Source: an uncultured Eubacteriales bacterium (GTDB lineage: Bacteria; Bacillota; Clostridia; Christensenellales; Aristaeellaceae). From it: a stretch of 53,364 nucleotides of DNA. Numbering within the stretch: position 1 is the stretch's first letter; the number at the start of each line of letters is the position of its first letter. The stretch covers positions 1 to 53,364 of the forward strand of contig CACYGY010000007.1 of NCBI GenBank assembly GCA_902774025.1, given 5' to 3'. Shown piece after piece: positions 52,043 through 53,364 of the stretch. Under the pieces are notes generated by a model, which saw only the letters and a list, made by a program, of their open reading frames with translations, had not been told where the DNA came from and searched no databases. The position numbers and the translations under genes were made by a program.

Positions 52043-53129
52043 GCGGATTGTGGTGGGCATGTCCGGTGGCGTGGACTCCTCCGTGGCGGCCCTGCTGCTG
52101 AAGGAGCAGGGATACGACGTGGTGGGCGTGTTCATGAAGAACTGGGAGGAGACCGATGACCGGGGTGTGTGCACGGCGGAAAAGGACTGGGAAGACGTGC
52201 GCAGAGTCTGTGACCAGATCGGAATTCCCTACTATGCCGTCAATTTCTCCAGGGAATACTGGGACCGGGTGTTTTCCTATTTCCTGAGCGAATACAGAAA
52301 GGGCAGAACGCCCAATCCGGACGTGCTGTGCAACCGGGAGATCAAGTTCAGGGCTTTTCTGGATTTCGCCATGGAACTGGGGGCGTCCAGAATGGCTACG
52401 GGGCATTTTGTCCGCACAGACGGAGAGGGACGTCTGCTGAAGGGGACGGATCCGGGGAAGGATCAGAGTTATTTCCTCTATATGGTCCGCCGGGAACAGC
52501 TGCTCCGGTCTCTTTTTCCCGTGGGTGGCATGACAAAGAGCGGGGTACGCGCGCTGGCGGAAAAGCATGGACTGAGCGTGGCGGCGAAAAAGGATTCCAC
52601 AGGCGTATGCTTTATCGGGGAACGCAATTTCAGGGAATTCCTGTCGGGGTATCTGCCCGCGTCGCCGGGGGATATGGTGACGCCGGAGGGGAAGTGTGTG
52701 GGAAGGCACATGGGCCTGATGTACTACACCCTCGGTCAGCGTCGGGGCCTTGGCATCGGGGGCAGCGGGGACGGACGAAGCTGGTTTGTCATCGGGAAGG
52801 ATCTGGAGAACAACCGGCTGCTGGTGGCTCAGGGGGAAGATCATCCCATGCTGTATTCCACGCTGTCCCTGGGGGAGGATGTGACCTGGGTGGGGGACGC
52901 GCCGGTAAGGGACGGAGAAGTTCTGCGCTGCTCCTGCCGCTTCCGGTACAGGCAGCCGGATCAGAGCGTTGAAATCATGCCGGAAGGAAACCAGGTCCGG
53001 ATCCGGTCCCTGATGCCTCAGCGGGCAGTGACACCCGGACAGAGCGCGGTGTTCTATCTGGGGGATGTCTGTCTGGGCGGCTGCATTGTGGATCAGGTCC
53101 TGGATGCGGGAAACACGAACACAAACTGA
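52035..53129 (+). CDS. mnmA: tRNA-specific 2-thiouridylase MnmA
   Basis: 364 residues. Puts sulfur on U34 of Glu, Gln and Lys tRNAs. PP-loop [16 protein letters not shown] (8-22), [12 protein letters not shown] with catalytic Cys99 and STGVCFIGE with Cys192, plus [10 protein letters not shown] near 236, are all present. AAGGAGTGGGAGT precedes the ATG at 52035, which lies within the end of the fusion gene. Last gene before the rRNA promoter; no terminator is visible between them. Confidence 0.97.
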   Translation: MAERIVVGMSGGVDSSVAALLLKEQGYDVVGVFMKNWEETDDRGVCTAEKDWEDVRRVCDQIGIPYYAVNFSREYWDRVFSYFLSEYRKGRTPNPDVLCNREIKFRAFLDFAMELGASRMATGHFVRTDGEGRLLKGTDPGKDQSYFLYMVRREQLLRSLFPVGGMTKSGVRALAEKHGLSVAAKKDSTGVCFIGERNFREFLSGYLPASPGDMVTPEGKCVGRHMGLMYYTLGQRRGLGIGGSGDGRSWFVIGKDLENNRLLVAQGEDHPMLYSTLSLGEDVTWVGDAPVRDGEVLRCSCRFRYRQPDQSVEIMPEGNQVRIRSLMPQRAVTPGQSAVFYLGDVCLGGCIVDQVLDAGNTNTN

Positions 53130-53141
53130 AATACAAGCAAA

Positions 53142-53218
53142 CATTGTTCGCGTAATTGCCATTGTTCGGAAATCGGAGCAGCAACAATGTTCGATTTCCA
53201 AAAAAACTTGAAAAAATG
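53142..53218. promoter_or_regulatory. Repeats and A-tracts upstream of the rRNA promoter
   Basis: CATTGTTCG occurs at 53142-53150 and 53160-53168, and CAATGTTCG at 53185-53193. CATTGTT (53160-53166) is complementary to AACAATG (53183-53189), and GGAAATCG (53168-53175) to CGATTTCC (53192-53199), so the two stems interlock. Two A-tracts (53200-53206, 53212-53217) sit at about -65 to -45 of the promoter, where an UP element would be. Confidence 0.6.
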
Positions 53219-53230
53219 TCCAAAAGGGTG

Positions 53231-53259
53231 TTGACACCTGATCAGTCAAATGATAGAAT
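53231..53259 (+). promoter_or_regulatory. rRNA operon promoter
   Basis: TTGACA (53231-53236), 17-base spacer, TAGAAT (53254-53259). RNA would start near 53266 and run out of the window towards a 16S gene. Confidence 0.9.
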
Positions 53260-53287
53260 GCACAAGCTGTCGCGAGAGCGGCAGTGA

Positions 53288-53301
53288 TGAACCTTGAAAA
53301 C
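53288..53301 (+). promoter_or_regulatory. boxA-like antitermination site of the rRNA leader
   Basis: TGAACCTTGAAAAC matches the boxA-like segment found before 16S genes in Firmicutes. The remaining leader to 53364 holds no gene. Confidence 0.65.
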
Positions 53302-53364
53302 GATACAGAAACCGAAACGCAAAGAGACAGCAGATTCCGGAGAGATAAAGGATTAAACAGAAGA

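Noticed and set aside
53168..53206. Terminator after mnmA
   Set aside because: The GGAAATCG/CGATTTCC stem is followed by A residues, not T, on the plus strand, and by no T-run on the minus strand.

Overview
The window is a 53.4-kb, GC-rich (roughly 58-60% by eye), gene-dense stretch of a low-complexity-free bacterial chromosome. It opens with the 3' end of a 5S rRNA gene and closes with a strong rRNA-type promoter and boxA leader pointing out of the window, so it lies between two co-oriented rRNA operons. The ends fall so exactly on rRNA material that this may be a whole assembly contig bounded by collapsed rRNA repeats (inference). Strong AGGAGG-type ribosome sites, an L20-type attenuated leader before infC-rpmI-rplT, a PPi-type phosphofructokinase, DUF975 and DUF5711 proteins, a split threonine/serine exporter, AzlCD and lipoprotein and peptidoglycan-binding repeat proteins with TPTPRPT linkers all point to a Firmicute of the class Clostridia. 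A gut or rumen Christensenellales-like lineage is only a guess. I see no prophage, insertion sequence, CRISPR array or tRNA gene.

Layout. 0.2-3.7 kb: translation GTPases prfC and typA. 3.8-7.5 kb: a tight operon of cinA, a secreted caspase-like protein and nadR. 7.55-9.0 kb: infC-rpmI-rplT behind an attenuated leader, then about 460 bases without a convincing gene, then a HAD phosphatase. 10.1-15.7 kb: cell-surface genes (a peptidoglycan-binding protein with a divergent L,D-transpeptidase-like end; on the minus strand a protein that looks like a degenerate trypsin-like protease, a phosphoesterase and a membrane-anchored repeat protein). 16.0-20.8 kb: a complete branched-chain amino acid ABC transporter livJ-H-M-G-F. 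20.9-25.4 kb: an operon of a MATE exporter, a GH127 beta-L-arabinofuranosidase and azlCD. 25.4-29.0 kb (minus): esterase, pgi and a DUF5711 protein. 29.2-33.0 kb: rfbA, an O-antigen-ligase-like membrane protein, a DUF975 protein and a degenerate TtcA-like protein. 33.0-34.8 kb (minus): AlaX-type editing protein and nth. 34.9-36.3 kb: lspA-rluD. 36.5-40.4 kb: pfp, then rfbB-rfbD and an RpiB-like isomerase. 40.6-46.3 kb: uvrA, a fucose/arabinose isomerase family protein and the two-part threonine/serine exporter. 46.4-48.4 kb (minus): a lipoprotein with six peptidoglycan-binding repeats. 48.5-53.1 kb: Mrp-type Fe-S carrier ATPase, an Orn/Lys/Arg decarboxylase family protein, a HAD-thymidylate kinase fusion and mnmA.

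Most of this is housekeeping. The items that deserve a second look are the HAD-Tmk fusion, the CinA whose amidase site has been lost beside nadR with a caspase-like gene between them, the shortened TtcA relative that has lost its PP-loop, the GHLC variant of the L,D-transpeptidase motif, a cluster of DnaA-box-like 9-mers before pfp, a one-base register problem at the end of the ligase gene, and interlocked inverted repeats upstream of the terminal rRNA promoter. Starts were chosen from ribosome sites and promoters and often differ from the longest open frame. GTG, TTG and 4-base ATGA/GTGA/TTGA overlaps are common here.
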